Positions 12,795 through 26,200 of a stretch of 64,000 nt of DNA are shown here, piece after piece. Origin of the DNA: Heterobasidion occidentale (Eukaryota; Basidiomycota; Agaricomycetes; Russulales; Bondarzewiaceae); NCBI GenBank assembly GCA_039111635.1, contig JBCAQO010000002.1, forward strand, positions 3,162,001-3,226,000, in the 5' to 3' direction. The position numbers and the translations under genes were made by a program. Numbering within the stretch: position 1 is the stretch's first letter; every line of letters starts with the position of its first letter. The notes beneath the pieces were generated by a model. That model was not told the DNA's origin, searched no databases, and saw only the letters and a program-made list of their open reading frames with translations.

Positions 12795-14256
12795 ATGGCC
12801 TCCGACCTGCATAACGCAGCGAGCCAACGTGCTGTTGAGGCTCTGGCTGCGAAACTACGAAGGCGGTGAGTCAGACACCTTTTCTTCTCCACAATGATCA
12901 TGAATGATAGATTTCTACAGGCAAGTAGTAGGATCTCGTGAAACTGCACTCGAAACCGTTCTTGTCCTGCGCCAGGTGGTCTCCAAGGCACGCTTCCAAA
13001 ATATACAGCAGCTAGTCGAGATTATCGGGGGCGTAGGGCGGAAACTTGTTGAGGCGCAACCAAAAGGTGCCAATGCTTCCTATTTTTGTATATACGGTAT
13101 AATCTAGAAGAATCTAATCCGAATGTACATCAGAACACACGGTCGGAAATACCGTTCGCAAAATGCTGCATCACCTCCGAGAGGAATACAACAACGCATC
13201 GAAGGGCGCGATCGCGTCCTCTTCCACATTTTCTATCTCCAAATTCGTGCTTCAGGGCCAACCGCGCAAGCATCTCACAACGCAGAAGACAGAATCGACT
13301 CTGGTTCTGAAAGAGAACGATCCAGATGATCTCGATTCGTTCGCGAGGACTTTCAAGCCCGTCCTGATGGAGGCGATTCAAGATATCCTGGATGAGCTGG
13401 ACACAGTTTATGATAACATATCGAAGAGCGCAAAAGATCATATCCACTCAGAGTGAGTCTCATTCTTTTATTGCCTGCTACTTGCTGAATGCCTTAGTTT
13501 TTCGTAGTGAGATCATCCTAACAATTGGCAAGTCGAGTACAGTTGAAGCTTTCCTGAAATCGGCCGCCCATTACCACAACTACACTGTCATTGTTGCTGA
13601 GAGCGGACCTTCGTAAGATTCTGTGTCATTTAAATCTATCTTTTTAAACCAATGGGCCATTCAAACACAGATACGGGGGCCACGACATGGCAAGATCACT
13701 CTCATCCTCTGGCATCTCCACATTCCTCGTTTCCGACTCTTCAATATACGCACTCATGTCCCGTGTGAACAAAGTCATCCTCGGCGCACATGCTATCCTC
13801 GCAAATGGTGGTATGTTTGCCATCACTGGTTCCTCCTTGGCGGCATCAGCAGCTCGAGCGCACAGTACCCCCGTCGTAGTCTGCGCTGGTCAATTCAAGC
13901 TCACTCCACTATGGAATCTGTATCATGAATATGGCGCCCTCGATTTTGCCGATCCAAGCAGCGTCCTTGGGTATGAAGAAGGTGACCTCGTCGATAAGGT
14001 GGACGTCATCAATCCATACTACGATTATGTCCGTCCAGAGTTGGTGGATGTCTATATCACAAATGAGTGGGTTCTCATTTCCGAGTTCAATGTCGTTATC
14101 CTGACCGACGTGTTCTTTAGCGGCGATCACCCTCCGCCTTCCATCTATAGGTACGTGTGCCAACAGTGTGCCTTTGACCATCTAGCTCACCCCATCCTAC
14201 CTCATCGTCGTAGATTAATCAAGGAATCATACGATGACGAGGACAACGAGCTTTGA
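12795..14256 (+). CDS. GCD7: Translation initiation factor eIF2B subunit beta
   Basis: This is a regulatory subunit of the eIF2B guanine nucleotide exchange factor, which recycles eIF2-GDP and senses eIF2 phosphorylation. The ATG at 12795 gives MASDLHNAASQRAVEALAAK, followed by an alpha-helical N-terminal domain over several exons. The C-terminal Rossmann-like domain shows EIILTIGKSSTVEAFLKSA, YGGHDMARSLSSSGI, VNKVILGAHAILANGG and VVVCAGQFKLTPLW. It ends with GDHPPPSIYRLIKESYDD and a TGA at 14254-14256. The motif YVRPELVDVYITNE-GDHPPPSIYR is typical of the beta subunit rather than alpha or delta. The gene lies tandem to TRP5 and tail-to-tail with GUF1. Confidence 0.95.
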
Positions 14257-14362
14257 ATGTAACCAATTACCTCTTAGTATAGCATTATGTATCAACAACT
14301 ATTGTAAGTTATAATGGGCGGCTAGCTTGGAAATCGGGTACACTAGACGCTCTAGCTCGAGT

Positions 14363-17326
14363 TCAAGAAGTCTTCGTTCTCAGGATATCGAAGAATGCTT
14401 CTTGGGGTAACTCGACACTTCCGAAGCGCTTCATGCGCCGTTTCGACTCTTTCTGGTTCTCAAGATGTTTCATCTTGCGCTCATAATGCCCTTCACACAG
14501 TCCATAAATCAGTACATATGCTTCAAACGACAGAGCAGATAACCCTTCACCTCCGTAAAGCCCAGCTGTGACGTCCGCACGAAGAGCCGACAAGGTCTCA
14601 CGGGCAACGACTTTTTTACCCACCGCCGCCTGAATGGGCACTTCGAACATCTGGCGAGGAATGACTTTGTCTGATAAAGTCAACATCAATTGTCGGTTTC
14701 AGCATCCTGAAGGCGGTGGAAATAACACACGGAGCTTCTTGACCCAGGTCCTGCCTATTGCCTGTTCGGCAGATCGATGGACTATAAGAGCCAAAGCGTC
14801 TACGGGCTTGTTATTGAGTAGAAAAACCATCTGTGGAGCAACAAGCTGAGCTGCAGATTGGAAGAAGTTAGCATGAAAGTACACACCTTAGCAAGATTGC
14901 TGCGCTTGTAGCCAGCGTCCTCGTAACTTGATAACAATTTAATTGAGGCCAAAAACACAGGTAACACAATGCAGCTCACTCGAAGCTAGCAAAACCCGAG
15001 CTGCGACTCTTCAATTTGTCGAAGAAATCCGTCACAATCTCGCTCAGAGGCATAGTGCAAGTTAGGATAGCTCGGGCGGATGCCTCACTAGAAGTCTCCA
15101 TATAGCGGTGGTCCATATCCTCTGCTCGGTGTGAAAAACACAGATCCATCATCTCGCCGAGATATTCTGTTGGAGTCATTTAGCGTCAAATCTCATCATT
15201 TGGTGGTTGATGAGGTTTTGCCTACCTCCAGGGGCAATGATCGTCGCTTTCACGATAGGCTCCTGCACCTCCCGCACCTTCGACGATGTATCGGTAGTCT
15301 CAGGAAAGTCCGTCGGGTTGCTGACAAACACCGTCCTGTCCTTGTATATCACTGTGGTAGGCAGAAAGTTTGATATCCGTGTGTATAGATGGTTCGAAGC
15401 CCTTGCCGACCTTTATACGGCACCGTCGGCGCAGTTATGATGATGTTTGCATCGTATTCGTCTTCAAGTCGCTGACGAAACACGTCCATATGCAACGTCC
15501 CAAGGAAGCCCAACCGACAGCCTTGTGCTAGTGCTGATGAAGACTCACGCTGTACGGTTACGCTACGGTCGGTGAGTGTCAACTGTCGAATCGGGTCAGT
15601 ATATACACAGAACTTTTCGAGTGATACTGACAAACCCTCTTGATCGACTCCTCTAATTTGGCAAAATCACTGCTGTCGACAGGGAATATCCCTGCGTAGA
15701 CCTTCTTTCATTAAGCGGACAAACATTCATGAGATGAGAACTGGCACACCATTGCTTTCGCAGGCTGGAACCCAGCCATAGGTTCGACAGTCTCACCCAC
15801 CCGGTGAATCGTGTCACCGATATGTGCTGATGTATCAAATTTTTGAATGAGGCCGAGAATGAGTGTGGACTGAGGGCCTTGTACCTTCCGAGGACTGTTT
15901 CATGTTGCATGCAATATAGCCGACTTGTCCCGGGAGTAGCTGAGTAGTTGGCACTTCTTCTGGGTGCATGATGCCCAGATCGGTGATTTCGTACCTTTTC
16001 CTAGTATAACAAGAAGCAATCTTGTCACCTACCGGGAGAAATGAGAGGGTTCCACCGGTATCCGAAGGGATTCGTACCTTTACGAAGCGCTCCATTCTGT
16101 ATACTCACCAACGATATAACACCGCGATATCGGTCATATCTGGAACGAATTGATGTAAGTGAACTTGCACGATGTTGAGACATTTTTCTACTTACGATGA
16201 ATCAAATAGTAATGCTTTCAAATTCTCAGAAGGATTACCGGATGGTGGGGGCATTCGCTCTACGATCGCTTGAAGGACTGCAGCAACACCTTGGCCCGTT
16301 TTCGCAGAGATATGGAGAACTTCTTCGGGCTTAAGCCCGAAAGTAGACTGTATCTGCGCTGTCACTCTTTCTGGTTGAGCAGCAGGAAGATCGATCTGTT
16401 CAAAGACGTTGGTAAAGATCAATCCTTTTCAATAACCGAAGGCATGCCTTGTTAAGTACAGGAATAATCTTTAATCCTTTTTCGCGAGCAGTATGAAAAA
16501 CGGAAAGTGATTGGGCTTGAACTCCTTGGGTGGCGTCAACAAGCAGAAGTGCGCCTTGACAAGCCGCCATGGATCGAGAAACTTCCCATGAGAAGTCGAC
16601 ATGCCCCTAGTCGTAGAATTCAAGAGTTCAATGCACCGTCAATCGCGTGCCAGATAAATGCTGGCTCACAGGTGTATCGATGAGGTTTAACAGGTACCTC
16701 GAATCGTTATGGCCGTAAAACATGCTGGTAACATTAGCTTAATCATACTCGGTCATACATATATGATAGTGCTCCAATTACCTTGCAGTCTGCGCCTTGA
16801 CTGACAAAATAATTGAAAGACTCTGTTCAGATACGGGCTGTGAGACATACCTGTAATTCCTCTTTCTCTTTCAACCTTCAACTTATCAAGGAATTGTTGA
16901 TTAGAACCCTTCAAACTCGTCGTCACAGTACCCGTCAGCTACAAGTGCATTAGTATGAGGACGGATTTATAGTAAAATGCACGGAAACCTCAAGAAGCCT
17001 ATCTGCGAGAGTCGACTTTCCATGATCTGTGGACACATTCGCACTCATAAGTTGAAATCCGCAATCCGCGCGGTCGAGCATACCTATGTGAGCGATGATT
17101 GAAAAGTTACTTCCGCAATCTTTTAGACACGTGTAGAGATAGCACTTTGACGGTTGACACACCGTATCATGTCGCACGGGAAGTCCTCCATGTGCACTAG
17201 CTTTTGTGCGGCCATTCGAGCGCGCATCGAGGTACTGAAGGCTGCATGCTCTACGGATAGAAATGTAGAAGGCTTCCTGTTGCTACGACATGCTTGCAAG
17301 CAAGAGAGACGCCATGTGAAGAGCAT
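14363..17326 (-). CDS. GUF1: Mitochondrial elongation factor 4 (Guf1/LepA)
   Basis: This is a translational GTPase that back-translocates or re-engages stalled mitochondrial ribosomes. The start at 17326 gives [20 protein letters not shown], rich in Arg, Ser and Leu without acidic residues, as expected of a mitochondrial presequence. An in-frame ATG at 17395 is an alternative start. G1 is split by an intron: NFSIIAHI joins [14 protein letters not shown]3 follows as GHVDFSWEV, and G4 is in [20 protein letters not shown] near 16400. Downstream are LepA-type domains ([37 protein letters not shown]). The C-terminus [19 protein letters not shown] matches the LepA-specific tail that replaces EF-G domain IV. 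The TGA is at 14363-14365. Confidence 0.95.
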
Positions 17327-17582
17327 GTGAGGACTGCTACTGTCTACGCCTGGAATTAAAAAGGAAGTGGTGGCAGGGCCTTCAAGCCTGTTCAAGCAGG
17401 TTCATGCCAAAAGCGTCAGAAGGTGATGACAAAATTACACTGACTAAGCACCTTTTCATTTCCTCTAGCAGTGGCTGCTGAATTATGAACTCCTGTTCAA
17501 CCATCTGGACCACCTGCCCTCGCGACCTCGGTCTGCCTCCTTTTACCTGAGAAATTGTGACTCTTTGCAGAGCTTGAGTGTC

Positions 17583-18226
17583 ATGTCCTTGGCACAGGAA
17601 TCCGAGGCAAGGAAGGCGCGTTTGCTCGCCTTAAGAAAGAAAAGAGCAGGCGAGAGCACTGATGAGATCAGGTTAGTTATGCTCCCACCGTCCTCGTATC
17701 TCGTCTTGGCTGATACATACCACCAATCACTACTAGCAACCTACCAGAGCGTATTCTCAGCGCCCGTAATTTTGATCCGGAAACACGAACACTTCGTAAA
17801 CGACAACTCGAAGATGTGGAAATCGAGGACACTGTTGAGGGGAACGTCAAGGGATTGGCCGAAAAAATCATTGCCGAGGATGAGGAGAGAAGGGCTCAGG
17901 ACCTGGTACTTTCTAGTTTTGACTTCGATGCCCTGTTCTCATTCCACCTGTGTCCAGGACTTGTTCAACATCGCACCGAAGAGACCCAACTGGGATCTCA
18001 AACGTGAAATGGACAAAAAGCTTGCCAAGCTAGACAGACAAACACAGCAGGCAGTCCATACACTCATTCGTACGTTCACTCATTTTTTTCTTGCATCTCC
18101 TTGAATCATTTCCTCCCAGGACAACGTCTTGCTGCTCAGAAAGGACAATCTGACGACCTCGTGGCTGCGATGCAAGCAGGAGCTGGTCCCAGTGATGACC
18201 CCCCTTCAGATCCTGAGGATGACTGA
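17583..18226 (+). CDS. cwf18: Pre-mRNA splicing factor Cwf18 / CCDC12
   Basis: This is a small spliceosomal protein associated with the Prp19/Cdc5 (NTC) assembly. The ATG at 17583 gives MSLAQESEARKARLLALRKK. Later exons give NFDPETRTLRKRQLEDVEIE, a segment around ITVEGNVKGLAEKIIAEDEE in the 17820-17900 region, and DLFNIAPKRPNWDLKREMDK. The last exon, RQRLAAQKGQ..., ends in an acidic tail with a TGA at 18224-18226. NFDPETRTLRKR and PKRPNWDLKR are diagnostic for the CCDC12/cwf18 family. The length, about 150 residues after splicing, fits. It is divergent from GUF1 with a 256-bp shared upstream region. Confidence 0.92.
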
Positions 18227-18435
18227 GGAGTTCTGTGTACTGATTAAGTACACTCGTGTATTTTTAGTTGAGCCCTTCTCTTGGTGTGCTTCTCGGTCTT
18301 GATTCTGAGTTTTGATACTAGGTCAATATTGTGATTACCTAGTGCTGAATTCAGGCAGCCCCCGCCTACGTGTTTAGTGACAGCTCGAAGTCGCAGTAAG
18401 CCCAAGTTGTCATTGTTCATATTGACCCCCTATAA

Positions 18436-19412
18436 CTATATAATATGACGGGAATTGAGCATTTGAATCATACGCTGATCTTCTACAGGTCTACCATCGT
18501 GTGCTCTCTGGGAGAGGTGGCCATCTTGCTGGGACGACGCAATCGCAACATGTAAGGATGGTAATACCTGCCCGGCAGAACTTGATGCTGAAGAAGTGAA
18601 TTGTCCATGCACGAAAGGTGACGGAGAAGATGAAGGCGGGACGGGCGTGTGTGTACCCGTGGCATCCGAATTCCTTGACCGGGCCTTCCCACTCCTATAC
18701 ATCCCTGCCGGCACAGTTACGCCACGTAGAGTGGGATCTTGATCAATTGTAGGAAGACGCGGAAGGTCGGAATACGTGAAGTAGGCAGTTAAATGCCACT
18801 TGCGCGGCTTCGTATCAAAATGTCCCAGGACCCATGCCGAATACGCCTGTTTGACCAACCCCCCCGGATGCTGCTCGCTACGATCGTAGTGCGAGAGCGC
18901 TGGGGTGGACGCACCGGTCCGGCCTATGCCATCGACGAATCTAAAGTTATTTGGCGAACTAAGAAGATTTTGTTTATCGGGTCACCTTCAGGTTTGATCG
19001 AATTTTGAAGAAGCTGCTTACCGTGGAGGTTGGTCGTTTGAGGAGCTATCTGACGGTAATTTTTCGTCATAGAAGAGATACGGCTGCCGTAAAAAACGAA
19101 GTCAGCTTCAAAGCAAGAGGTGTCTGTAATCTCCTGAAAGAGTGAGCAACTCACCTCACGCATCCGGGATTGGCTCCAGACCCGACCATCTGTCCACCTC
19201 TTCAAGCCTAAATCGTCCTCGCTCTCCTCCCAGACGAATATCGACCCTGAGCAAATATACATGGACCGTTCGACCTCGTTTAGACGTCGCTCGACGGGTT
19301 TGAGGAATCCTTGACGTACGGCCTCGAATACTGTGTGGGCGTCTCGGGCGTCGCGAACATGAAGTCGGGAATGGGTCGGCTTTTGCATGTCTTGTGGGGA
19401 GTTGTAGAACAT
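18436..19412 (-). CDS. WOPR-domain transcription factor (Gti1/Pac2, Wor1/Ryp1 family)
   Basis: This is a fungal master-regulator type of DNA-binding protein. From the ATG at 19412, the first half of the WOPR fold reads RLHVRDARDAHTVFEAVRQG, VERRLNEVERSMYICSGSIF and RWTDGRVWSQSRMRE. After an intron the chain continues PYLFYDEKLPSDSSNDQPP. After a second intron the second half reads LVKQAYSAWV, then RKWHLTAYFTYSDLPRLPTI. The C-terminal third is Ser/Pro/Gln-rich and looks disordered. WOPR proteins control morphological switching, sporulation or virulence programmes in fungi; the role here is unknown. The protein is short for the family (about 280 residues), with a brief C-terminal tail. A 1.9-kb gap lies upstream. 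Confidence 0.92.
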
Positions 19413-21305
19413 GGTAGGTCGAGCTCGCTAGGAGCCTTTAAATCGGAAGAAAAAATGCAATGCTTGAGAAAACGGTTCGTGAGATGTTATGAATAGAGTA
19501 CCACAGGTAGGGTGAATTTGGATAGAACAAGGTGCGGTGTAACTTGGAGATCGTCCACGAGAAGAGCCGTGCACGGTTCGGCCATGTGGTAGTACAGGAA
19601 ACGCCGATCTAAACAGGTAGACTTGGCCACAGGTTCTTGATGATGTCCATCGAAATTCAGTCGCCGGACGGGCTGTTGAGCGCCTGAGCCCGAGGGAGAG
19701 TTGGGAAAATTGTGTAAAAGAGATTTGCATAAGTTGGACCTTTTCTCCCGCGCCGGCGCCACAGTGTGAGGTTATGTGAGCGGGAGCAAATTTGACATGG
19801 CGGATGTAAATGTACCACTTTACATATGGCTCTGACTCCCGGCATACTGACTCTGATACTTCCCAATGTACCCCTGCAGTAGCGTGGGGACTACCGGGAA
19901 CATGGGTAGCTGCATGTCTATCTTATGTATCAGCTGGTTTTTTTTAGTTATCTGACGAGAGATCCCAAGCGATCGGAGTGTTGCCCTGGGCGAATGCGGC
20001 ATCTTGATCTCGAGCTTGGTTCCCCTTGTCCCACGCATTGAATTGGTGGTTCCATATCATGCTAACATCCTTCTTGTGTCTCCTGAGGCTCCTCGACCCG
20101 GTTATCAATGCTTATGCTTAAAAATTATTCGGTTGACCATTTCAAGACTACCGAGTCTCGACGTTGGCTTTCCTCGATCGGACACGATTCAGTGTTCACC
20201 TGACACAACCATCTTGATAGATATCTATGGGGTTCTATGATAGGTGAATACTTCGTTTGTGTCATGAGAAAGAAGAATAACATCCGACTCTATCTTCGTG
20301 CGAGCTGCGCAGGTCTCCGTCAGGCCTCGACATTCAACCGGTGATGCGCCGTGAGCAGTGTGTCAATCTGTAAAGTAGGGATCATTCTCTGCCTGAGAAT
20401 TTAGAACCTCATCCGTACCGATGCCGTCTCACGATGGACAGTCACCATGCCCGCCTGTTGTAAAGATGTTCTAAACGTCTCGGCTGTCGGGGCAGGACTT
20501 GGCGTGTCCAGAAGTCCGATCTAAAAGGGCCAAAACTTGGCCGTGACTGCCAAAGCTTGTTCAATCGGTCCAGATTCTGTTCCAGATTCTGATCGAACCT
20601 CATATTGGGGCTTGACTCGTGTCTGTAATTTTGGTCAAATCTACCAACGGGAGCTGTGAGCCTCTGAACTCGTCCGCACCGGATTGGTATCGTTATCTAT
20701 GACAGTCTGTGGTCTTGCCGTGCACGGATTTGTCCGCACCAAAATTGAAAGACTTGAGCACTCCGTCTGCCACAGAATTAAACATCAAAGCAAGGGCCTT
20801 TTGGACGGAAGTCTGATCAGATATTTCCCTCGGCTTTCGTCCAAATCATGATCGAATCTCTCACGACACGGCGGGGTCCTGTTTGGGCCTGAGACTGACC
20901 GGCGTGCATGACAATGGTTGCCCCCTCCTGCATGCAATCAACTATGTACGAAGTATCAAGCTATCAAGCTTATCAAGGACAGAGCGGATCATTTCAGGTA
21001 ATAGGTATTAGAGAACCTCCTGAGAATGTGTACAAAGTCATACTTACGTTGAAAAGTTGTGTTATTGACACCGAGACTTCCTGAGAGTGATGATGAGTTA
21101 TTCTTGATGAGTCTTCAGTCCTTCAGTTGCTGGATTTATATCTCGAATGGATCATTTGTTGTACAAAACGTAGGAGAAGTTTGAGGAGGTGGGAATTGAT
21201 TGCCATATTTGCTGACCGGGAAGTTTCCTAAACGGGTAACACTGACCTGACTTGCCGAACTCCACGTACTCTCCCAGATTCTCTCCTGTGCCACATCGTG
21301 CAACT
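19413..21305. promoter_or_regulatory. 1.9-kb divergent interval, WOPR regulator / elongin A
   Basis: No conserved coding frame was found on either strand. Some short motifs recur: CCAGATTCTG occurs twice in tandem near 20570-20600, and GTCCGCACC occurs near 20670 and 20730. The length is well above the spacing elsewhere in the window, and long upstream regions are known for WOPR master regulators. It could equally hold an unrecognised non-coding RNA or a decayed insertion. Confidence 0.4.
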
Positions 21306-22549
21306 ATGTCTTCCGATGCAGTTATGGGCGATACATCAGTCAGAAAAATCCCTACTCTTGTACAATACTGTCAAAGGGGTATGCTCTTCCAGTCTCAGAT
21401 ATCTTCATGTCAGCTCATTAGACATCTATAGTGGCTGCAAGTCATGTCGACGGTTTGTCCAATATTTGTAGCATTGAAGCCTGTCTATAATGACTTTGTT
21501 CACATAGAAATTGAGAGCTTGGGTGAAGATGTGCGCTATGACCTTGTCCGACCTGTATTAGAACACTGCTCAGCAGATACTCTTCTCAGACTCGAGAACT
21601 CGACGCCAGTATGTGCCTAATACCACCGACATCCATATCGTCCTCACGAACCTGCTGCATAGAACCTCGATTTAGAAACAGATGGTGAGTGGATTGTTTC
21701 TATTTCATCATATATTCATTCAGCGATTCGTTGAGCAGAGTTGTGGAAATACCAATGCATGCGAGCTTATCCCGCTTATGCACATCGCTATAATGCTGGA
21801 GTGCTTGCAGCACCTCCCTCCTGGAAAGAACATTTCTCTGTGAGCAAGTAGAACACCATAGCATGTTGGATCTCTTGCTCATGTATTCATAGACTCTTCG
21901 TGAACAAGAAGCCAAACGTTTTGAAGAAATAGGATCACGAATCCGTAATGCGCGCATGGAGGAACAAGAGCGTAAAAGGGAAAGAGAAATAAAATTTACC
22001 GATAATATCCCACCTGCAAAGCGAGCTCGTGGCTGTGAGCATTTGGGAGCGTTTTGATGTTTAATATCTAATTCTATAGCAGGGAATGTTGCACCACCAC
22101 GCAAGACGCTCTTTCAGAAAACGAAGACAGAGGCTTCAAAGATTCAGAAATCTGTGTTTGGACCAGCCATGAGGCCACCGATGATCGCTGCCAAGTCATA
22201 TTGTTGTGTCTCTCCCATAGCAATCGCCAAACCTTCACCATTATCGCCACCACCATCTTCTGGTAGTCGGGTTGTCGTCAGGCACGTCGTCCAACACCGA
22301 CCATCTCATCCCAACGCATCGTCCCTGTCGGCCTCTAGCTCTAGTGTATCTCAGAAGCTTGGATCCAGCCTTGTCACCGGTCAAAGTCCAACAGTATCTC
22401 CACCCATATTTGCATCGTCCCCCCCTCGTCCACCGAAATCTATAGCTACGACCAAGAAAGACGCAATGTCAGCCCTCTTCATGCCGAAACATCGTGCACA
22501 CTCCCAACTGCCGTCTCGCTTGGCATCTTCTAATACGCCTAGGATTTAA
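21306..22549 (+). CDS. ELA1: Elongin A (RNA polymerase II elongation factor SIII subunit A)
   Basis: This is the F-box-like elongin subunit, which binds elongin C and in yeast forms a ubiquitin ligase for stalled RNA polymerase II. The ATG at 21306 gives MSSDAVMGDTSVRKIPTLVQ. After introns come VAASHVD, ESLGEDVRYDLVRPVLEHC, SADTLLRLENSTP, HLDLETD and ELWKYQCMRAYPAYAHR. Later exons are basic and charged (REQEAKRFEEIGSRIRNARM) and then Ser/Pro-rich, ending SRLASSNTPRI with a TAA at 22547-22549. The order BC-box-like helix, F-box-like helices, then ELWK matches the fungal elongin A domain. No TFIIS-like N-terminal domain is present, as usual in fungi. Confidence 0.88.
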
Positions 22550-23201
22550 CTACACATCCTACACCTTTCTACGGTATTCTGATATCAGTATCTTGTACTT
22601 CACTATTGGGACACTGCTCTTTATTGTAACTTGTACTTGTGACAGATTGACGTCTGTCTATCTCCGGCTGTCAATTGATTTCTTCGGAGTTACACCCCGC
22701 AAATTTGTGAGTGATTTTTACCAATGTTCGTCTGAGGTATTTTACATAGATATTGCGAGATATTTCATCTTCCAAAACAGACAGGTCGGACCAAGAGTCA
22801 GACCACCTTGATATAATTTCTCTTTGGTGTAACCTAGTGCGACCTGCACCGTGCATGTCGAACGATTTTAGAGATGTTGCTAGACGAAAATGAAGGGCAG
22901 CATGACCACACATCGACGTCCGCGGAAGTAATTCGCTAGGAGACAGAAGTAGATCTCGAGAGTGATTACGCTGGTCACCCTATAGAATTGCTATAGTGAT
23001 ACCATCTACATGCAAATATGACGATTCAATGTGTGAGAAAGCAAGGATTGGATGTAAATGTGGACCGTAAGTATGCGTGCAAAATGAAAAGAGCGATGAG
23101 TGGAAAACGAATGCGAGTGCGTGGAAGTGAATTTAAAACAAGGCTAAGTACTTTCAGTCAATCCATGGCAGACCAAATGCACCCGAATATATTGGTGCGA
23201 G
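22550..23201. other. Convergent intergenic interval, elongin A / GID7
   Basis: This 652-bp stretch lies between two 3' ends. It is AT-rich between 22550 and 22800, with T-rich runs suited to 3' processing. I see no gene. Confidence 0.45.
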
Positions 23202-26200
23202 CTATTCTTCATCCCAGGGCTCTCTTCTCTTACCCTTCCCTTTCCCACTTGACTCTTGTTCCTGTTCCTGTCCAGTCCTGGCGTCCACTTGGAATGACAC
23301 GGTCTGGCCGAGTGTATCTCCTGGAAGCGCCTCCCATATCCGAATAGTGAAGTCGTCTGAACAGGAGGCGAGCATTCGCTTATTCCTTGGATTCCATGCA
23401 ACGGAATTCACGCTGCCAGCTCCGTGGCCAGACAATACTTCGAGGAGGATACCACGATCCCGGTGCCAGACGTACACGTTACCATCTTTGTGACGGGAGA
23501 GCATATGGTAAGCGAGAACAAAGTCGCAAAAGTCAATCCAACTTGCGGTGTGAAGAAGGCGCTTGGCGTCAGGACGTACCTTCACTTCCGCTGACCACAA
23601 AATTACCATCGACGCCGCCGAAGCAACTTCGTATGATAAACTTCCCTTGGCGCTGCCCGGTATATTTACGTGTCATTCGGCCGGTGGAGATGTCCCATAA
23701 TTGGAGCTCCTGCAAGATGGAAGAACGTTCGATGAGAACGTAGAAGCAAGCAAAATATAGGCGATCCCTTACATCTGGCGCGTGGTTGATGAGAGCGTAC
23801 TGTGAGTCGTCGGATATCTTCACGCTTGTGAGCTGGTCTTCAAACGCGATAGACCTAGAAGTGCAAGGGAAGTTCCAGGTTGAACAAACAGCCGTACGGA
23901 AGATGAACTAGAAACGGGGAAGTAAAGATATAGCAACACATACAATTCTTGTTGTTTCGTGGTCAAGTCATACACAATCATACGATTGTCAGCGTTTCGC
24001 GCACCATTCGCGCTCGTAGGCACCCCACCACTCCTGCCAGCTGGAGTCGGAGGAGGGACCGTCTCGCTTCTTCCAGGCGGCGTCGAGTGATTTGCAGGAA
24101 TTCCTGTTGCACATTCGCCCACGACAACCAGACGTGTGAAATCGGGAGTCACCGCAAGATCGACTATCCGGACGGCCGTGATTCCCCAGGAATCACGCTG
24201 CTTTCCGTCCGCGCCCTGCAATAGAAAGTTAGTGAATGGTGATGGTCGAGGATGCAGAAGCGACCGAGCTGGGTCGAGTTGCCAACCAACAAGAATGGGA
24301 GAAGCAATCCACGTACCCACAGGATGATCTTACGGTCCTGAGAACCAGATATGAAGCCAGATCCGTCAGGTACCCAGGCCAATGCTGACACAGTTTCTGT
24401 GTGAGCTTCGAGAGTTCGAATGCACAACCCAGTCTGGAAATGAGGTAAGGGCGCAGCAAACTCAGACGGACATGGAAGCAAACCTTGGTATTCCACATCT
24501 TTATAAGCTGCTCCGACGCAGAAAGTAATATCGAGTCATCTAATGACCATGCAATGCAACCAACTTGAAATGGGTGATCACGCAAGATAAACTCTGGCGA
24601 GTATCGTCGTATTGATGGCTCCGGTTCACTCTACATGGCGTGCGACGTCAGGCTCGTGCTTCAAGAACGCCGGTAGAGGAGTCAGGATCGCTCACCCCTA
24701 CGGACCAAATGATGACAGTACGATCCTTGCCAGCACTCGCTAGCCACCTGCCATCATGACTCCACTCCAGGCTCCAAACCTCGTCTTTGTGTACCTCCAG
24801 GATTGCCGTCGTGTGTCGAGGAAACAAATCTCTATCACATTGATGGTCACTATATAGCGAAAAATTGCGTGAAGTAACAGGAGCATTGTGATAAATGCAC
24901 TCTGAGCGTTGATATAGACGCGCTTGGTCAAGGAGGGTGGAAAAACGGCGTGGAGGAATCATGAGTGAAGAAGGAATATATTCTTCAGGCAAAAACCCAA
25001 GGTCAGATACAGGCTATCGTGCAGGAAATGGAGCTAGACAGACGTTGTAGGTTACTGAGAAGTCTTCGTCGTGATGAGCCATGGGCACCGTCCCAATCAG
25101 CTCGTTGTTTGAGATCTGCTGCGTCTGTGCACATCACTAGGCTGTATAAGACATGTATCGGATCGTAAGCTTTATTGAGAAAATGACACAATAGGCACAA
25201 ACCTGGCTAATGGTTGCAGCTGTTCTGGGTCAATGTGCAAGGGCGCTAGTTCGTTCCGAAGGACGTGCAGTGCTTGTGGTATGCTGCCAAGTTCGAGATA
25301 CTCCATATATTTCTGTCGGCTAATCAAGAACTTGGCTTCCTGGATTTCGCCGCTCAACAGTCAGACGAAATACAAATTCGAACAAGGGGGTAAACTTGCC
25401 CATAGTCCATCGTCCTGAGATCCACATAACTGTGTAAGAGCATCTTCTGCTGCGGTCCATGCTCCTTCCAAGATGCATTGCCTAAACTCTGCGACCTCTG
25501 GAGTCTCCATAACGTAACCTGACTCTGCTTCTAAAGTCGCGGCTGATTCACTGCTCAGAAATGTTACTAAATACAATAGAATCAAAGCAGACGATGCGTA
25601 CATATATCCGACATCTCGCAGGCTTTGAATGACCAGTCTGATATATTCCTCTCTGTCGATGTGGGAATCTTCGTATAATGTGGTGCCGTGCAATTTAACC
25701 TTGGAGACCGGTGGTTTGCCGTGCTTCATCACTCCATTGACAACAGGTGTACCCGAGAAACCGTTGGTAGTTCCGTTTGTCCCGTGGCCATTCTTAGAAG
25801 TAGTGGTCATCGAAGAGGGACCGGCTTCAGGGTGGTGATCTGGTGAAACGAAAGAGTCAGAGTCGTGATCATTAACAGGGACGCGCATGCTAGCGTTGGA
25901 GTAGATGTGATTGTCAGAGAAAAGACTGCGGTCGATGGCTGATAGAGAGGTGGAGGTAGATGTTTCTGTACTCGTGCTGATGTTGTCAATCCGCTGTCTC
26001 TTGCGCGCTGGTTCGAAAACAGAGTCGGGAGTACCGTCTGTCCAGAAATACGAGGTTGAAGATCAGCATTTTACGTTCAAGCGTTCAACGTACCTGGAAG
26101 TGGATCAGGAGAATAAGTTGTCGATGGTTCACTATTCTCGTTCCCTTCGAGGTAAGACCTAGCGCGAGTAGCAGGAATAATGGTAGGGGTGCCGGTTGTG

